Source of the DNA: CAYSBE01 sp046309355
Lineage (GTDB): Bacteria; Bacteroidota; Bacteroidia; UKL13-3
Reading direction: 5' to 3'
Length of the DNA: 64,000 nt
Assembly: GCA_046309355.1 (NCBI GenBank)
Contig: JBKCPL010000027.1
Span: 13,473-77,472, forward strand
Position numbers and translations under genes: made by a program. Below are positions 61,785 to 64,000 of the stretch, one piece after another; position 1 is the stretch's first letter, and each line of letters opens with the position of its first letter. Below the pieces are notes generated by a model that was given only the letters and a program-made list of their open reading frames with translations, made no database searches and was not told the DNA's origin.

Positions 61785-62714
61785 TGCGGCTTCAGGATTC
61801 TGTCTCCATATCCACATTGATAAGCGGTTGATAAAGGGTAACAGCATCAGCGCGGTTATTACATTAAAAAACACATATGCATAGGATACCTGAAACCGAA
61901 TATCATCTGTTAAGTTCTGTACAAAAGCTGACATTGCGTTGGTAAAAGGCAAAAATACCAGTAAACCGGCTGCGTTAAACAGCACATTGGCTGTTGCAGT
62001 GCGTTTGGCTGCGCTCCCCATTTTTGATGCACCCAGCAAGGCCGTGGTGGTAGTGCCAATGTTGCACCCCAAAATGATACTGATAGCTCCGTCAATTGGT
62101 AGCATGTGCTGAGCCGCACCTAAAATAACCAGACCGGTTACCAGTGAACTAGACTGTAATACTATCGTTGCTGCAGCGCCCATCAGTACACCTAGTACTC
62201 TATTTTCAGATTTTTTGAGCAACGAGATGAGCCATGATTCATTTTGAACCGATACCAATACTTCGCTAAAAAGTGAAAGACTGAATAGAATAAAACCGAA
62301 ATAAAAAATACTTTTCCCATACAAATTCCACCGCAGCGGTATCATGCTGATGATACTTCCAAGCACAATAAAGTAAGGGCCGATGTTTTCAAGTCGTAAC
62401 GCAAGCAGCCAAGCAGTTACGGTGGAACCCACGTTGCATCCAATCAACACGGCAAGTGATTGCTGAAAACCAATAACTCCTGCATCTACCATTGCTACGG
62501 TCATGGCACTTACCGCATTGCTGGATTGAATGAGAGCAGTTATTGCCGCACCAAGTACGAATGCATTGTACCGGTTGGTAGTCAGTTTGCTAAGTCTGCG
62601 CTTGAAGGTATGGTTATTAATGTTTTTTATTTCATCGCTAAAACTGCGCAACCCGTATACAAACAGAGCCACAGCAGAAAGAACCATCACGATTATGTTA
62701 AAATTGCTAATCAT
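61755..62714 (-). CDS. Na/Pi-cotransporter (NptA/PF02690)-family protein without PhoU tail
   Basis: 319 aa from the ATG at 62714; a GTG at 62729 would extend it by five residues. Two inverted-topology repeats carry the signature QSSNAVSAMTVAM and QSSSLVTGLVILG, each followed by GCNVGSTVTAWLL or GCNIGTTTTALLG. Long relatives have a PhoU-like C-terminal domain of about 200 residues that is absent here. Probably a sodium-coupled phosphate or related anion carrier. Its 3' end overlaps the convergent HhH gene by 30 bp. Confidence 0.9.
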   Translation of the reverse strand: MISNFNIIVMVLSAVALFVYGLRSFSDEIKNINNHTFKRRLSKLTTNRYNAFVLGAAITALIQSSNAVSAMTVAMVDAGVIGFQQSLAVLIGCNVGSTVTAWLLALRLENIGPYFIVLGSIISMIPLRWNLYGKSIFYFGFILFSLSLFSEVLVSVQNESWLISLLKKSENRVLGVLMGAAATIVLQSSSLVTGLVILGAAQHMLPIDGAISIILGCNIGTTTTALLGASKMGSAAKRTATANVLFNAAGLLVFLPFTNAMSAFVQNLTDDIRFQVSYAYVFFNVITALMLLPFINRLSMWIWRQNPEAASQNDAQLNS

Positions 62715-62770
62715 AGAAAGTGTAAACACTCAACGGTGCAAAAAAAAGCCAATATTGTAATTGATAAAAT

Positions 62771-62778
62771 TATTTTTG
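62771..62778 (+). promoter_or_regulatory. -7 promoter element of the alpha-oxoamine synthase gene
   Basis: TATTTTTG, an exact TAnnTTTG, 22 nt before the ATG at 62801. A TTG upstream is at unusual distance (13 nt). Confidence 0.4.
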
Positions 62779-62800
62779 CCCCACTTTATTTAGACATTAC

Positions 62801-64000
62801 ATGGACATTTACGAAAAACTCGCCAAGAAAGCCGGCCCACTGGGCCAATATGCCGATGATGCTTACGGATATTACATGTTTCCAAAACTGGAAGGGGCCA
62901 TTGGGCCACACATGCAATTTAAAGGCCGCACCATGCTTAACTGGAGTCTGAATAATTACTTGGGATTGGCCAACCACCCTGAAGTGAGAAAAACAGATAC
63001 CGAAGCGGCTGCTGAATATGGCCTTGCATACCCGATGGGCGCCCGTATGATGAGTGGAAACAGTGTGTATCACGAACAACTAGACCGCGAACTGGCTGCA
63101 TTTGTGGGTAAAGAAGATGCCGTATTGCTCAACTACGGATATCAGGGTATGGTAAGTACCATTGATGCACTGGTAGATAGGCATGATGTAATTGTATATG
63201 ATGCCGAAAGCCATGCCTGTATTGTGGATGGAGTTCGCTTGCACATGGGCAAACGGTTTGTGTTTGCACACAACGACATAGCCAACCTGGAGAAACAACT
63301 GGAACGTGCTACCAAACTGGTAGAAGGCACTGAAGGCGGCATTTTAGTTATTACCGAAGGGGTATTTGGCATGACCGGTGAGCAAGGCAAAATCAAAGAA
63401 ATAGTTGAACTTAAAAAGAAATACAACTTCCGCTTATTTGTAGATGATGCGCATGGCTTTGGTACGATGGGAAAAACCGGTGGTGGCATTGGCTTTGAGC
63501 AAAACTGCAACGATGGCATTGATATTTACTTCGGCACATTTGCCAAATCAATGGCGCTGATTGGCGGATTTATAGCTGCCGATAAAGGTGTGGTAAAATA
63601 CCTGCGCTACAACCTGCGTTCACAAATTTATGCCAAATCGCTCCCTATGCCTATTGTGAAAGGTGCATTGAAACGCCTTGAACTCATACGCAACCACCCG
63701 GAGTATATTGCTCAGTTGTGGAATGTAGTAAATGCCTTGCAAAACGGACTAAAAGCCAAAGGTTTTGATATTGGGAAAACCAATACCTGCGTAACACCTG
63801 TAATGATGAAAGGTACCGTAGGCGAAGCTACTGCTGTCGTACACGACTTACGTGAGAACTACAATATCTTCTGCTCAGTGGTTGTATATCCGGTTATTCC
63901 AAAAGGGATGATTTTATTGCGTTTGATTCCAACTGCGGTGCATACATTGGAAGATGTGAACGAAACCATTGAAGCCTTTGCTGCCATACGCGAAAAACTG
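62801..64000 (+). CDS. Alpha-oxoamine synthase (serine palmitoyltransferase/KBL/BioF-like), cut at the right edge
   Basis: 400 codons visible and open at the window end. PLP-dependent fold with the internal-aldimine motif GTFAKSMALIGGF (Lys), the VDDAHGFGTMGKTG cofactor segment, and SHACIVDGVRLHMG. The family joins an amino acid to an acyl-CoA. In Bacteroidota, members make the sphingolipid base (serine palmitoyltransferase) or the sulfonolipid base from cysteate; glycine C-acetyltransferase and BioF are alternatives. The N-terminal LEGAIGPHMQFKGRTMLNWSLNNYLGL fits the lipid branch best. Usual length is about 395-400 aa, so little is missing. Confidence 0.9.
   Translation, partial: MDIYEKLAKKAGPLGQYADDAYGYYMFPKLEGAIGPHMQFKGRTMLNWSLNNYLGLANHPEVRKTDTEAAAEYGLAYPMGARMMSGNSVYHEQLDRELAAFVGKEDAVLLNYGYQGMVSTIDALVDRHDVIVYDAESHACIVDGVRLHMGKRFVFAHNDIANLEKQLERATKLVEGTEGGILVITEGVFGMTGEQGKIKEIVELKKKYNFRLFVDDAHGFGTMGKTGGGIGFEQNCNDGIDIYFGTFAKSMALIGGFIAADKGVVKYLRYNLRSQIYAKSLPMPIVKGALKRLELIRNHPEYIAQLWNVVNALQNGLKAKGFDIGKTNTCVTPVMMKGTVGEATAVVHDLRENYNIFCSVVVYPVIPKGMILLRLIPTAVHTLEDVNETIEAFAAIREKL

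Noticed and set aside
62717..62731. AAGTGTAAACACT near the carrier gene as a fifth starch operator
   Set aside because: The spacing between half-sites is 2, not 7, and the gene is unrelated to starch use.
62460..62951. 163-codon ORF spanning the carrier gene and the start of the alpha-oxoamine synthase
   Set aside because: It crosses two strongly supported genes and the promoter between them; low-complexity translation.
1..64000. CRISPR arrays, insertion sequences, prophage genes, toxin-antitoxin pairs or rRNA operons
   Set aside because: None found on reading through; gene content looks like stable chromosome with one tRNA.

Overview
This window is a chromosomal stretch of a member of the Bacteroidota. 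The signs are SusC/SusD proteins, C-terminal type IX secretion (T9SS) sorting domains, an ExbB-ExbD-ExbD-TonB operon, a bacillithiol-linked YtxJ protein, and promoters with the Bacteroidota -7 element TAnnTTTG in place of E. coli-type boxes. Shine-Dalgarno sequences are almost absent. The base composition is moderate and even, and I saw no insertion sequence, prophage, CRISPR array or rRNA. The genus cannot be told from the sequence.

Layout. 1-629: truncated nnr, divergent from smpB. 1221-6984: Ton energising operon (exbB, two exbD, tonB, a small membrane protein, a phosphate-binding-like lipoprotein, a TPR protein). 6994-10354: orphan HPt protein, NlpC/P60 peptidase, peroxiredoxin, tRNA-Arg, trxB-ytxJ. 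10607-28328: starch/maltodextrin locus with a secreted GH13, a second GH13, a sugar MFS permease, a BadF-type sugar kinase, a GH31 alpha-glucosidase, a Nudix-family regulator, a four-repeat surface protein, SusC, SusD and two accessory exported proteins. 28562-32736: RqcH-like NFACT protein, an MBL hydrolase, a membrane glycosyltransferase-like protein, a rhodanese. 32791-43884: a long minus-strand block (884-aa anchored protein, 551-aa lipoprotein, DUF5723 protein, accC, DUF1207, DUF2279, a flippase-like protein, an exported EEP nuclease). 43968-50674: DUF423, DnaQ-like exonuclease, exopolysaccharide initiating transferase, lipoprotein, Gfo/Idh-like protein, pcm, ffh. 50727-55320: DCC protein, Ser/Thr kinase, YkgJ-type cysteine-cluster protein, an Nramp-UspA fusion under an MntR/DtxR regulator, a 54-aa membrane protein. 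55372-64000: YugP-like protease, membrane pyrophosphatase with a metal-binding-like tail, two outer-membrane proteins, a Na/Pi-type carrier, and a truncated alpha-oxoamine synthase (serine palmitoyltransferase-like).

How the genes may work together. The starch locus reads as a complete route: surface binding (SusD and the four-repeat protein), surface and periplasmic cleavage (GH13 enzymes, GH31), TonB-driven uptake (SusC), then inner-membrane uptake and phosphorylation (MFS, kinase). A 19-bp palindrome, AAGTGT-N7-ACACTT, recurs in all four of its promoter regions, one next to the gene for a catalytically degenerate Nudix protein. This makes a Nudix-controlled regulon the leading hypothesis. 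A second clear circuit is mntR-mntH, where a perfect 16-bp palindrome sits just upstream of the mntR -7 box. Several genes carry the -7 box only 4-8 nt before the start codon, which suggests leaderless mRNAs. The most unusual single protein is the pyrophosphatase, with about 110 extra C-terminal residues containing 14 Cys and 10 His. Functions come from reading motifs and families by eye; no database search was run.
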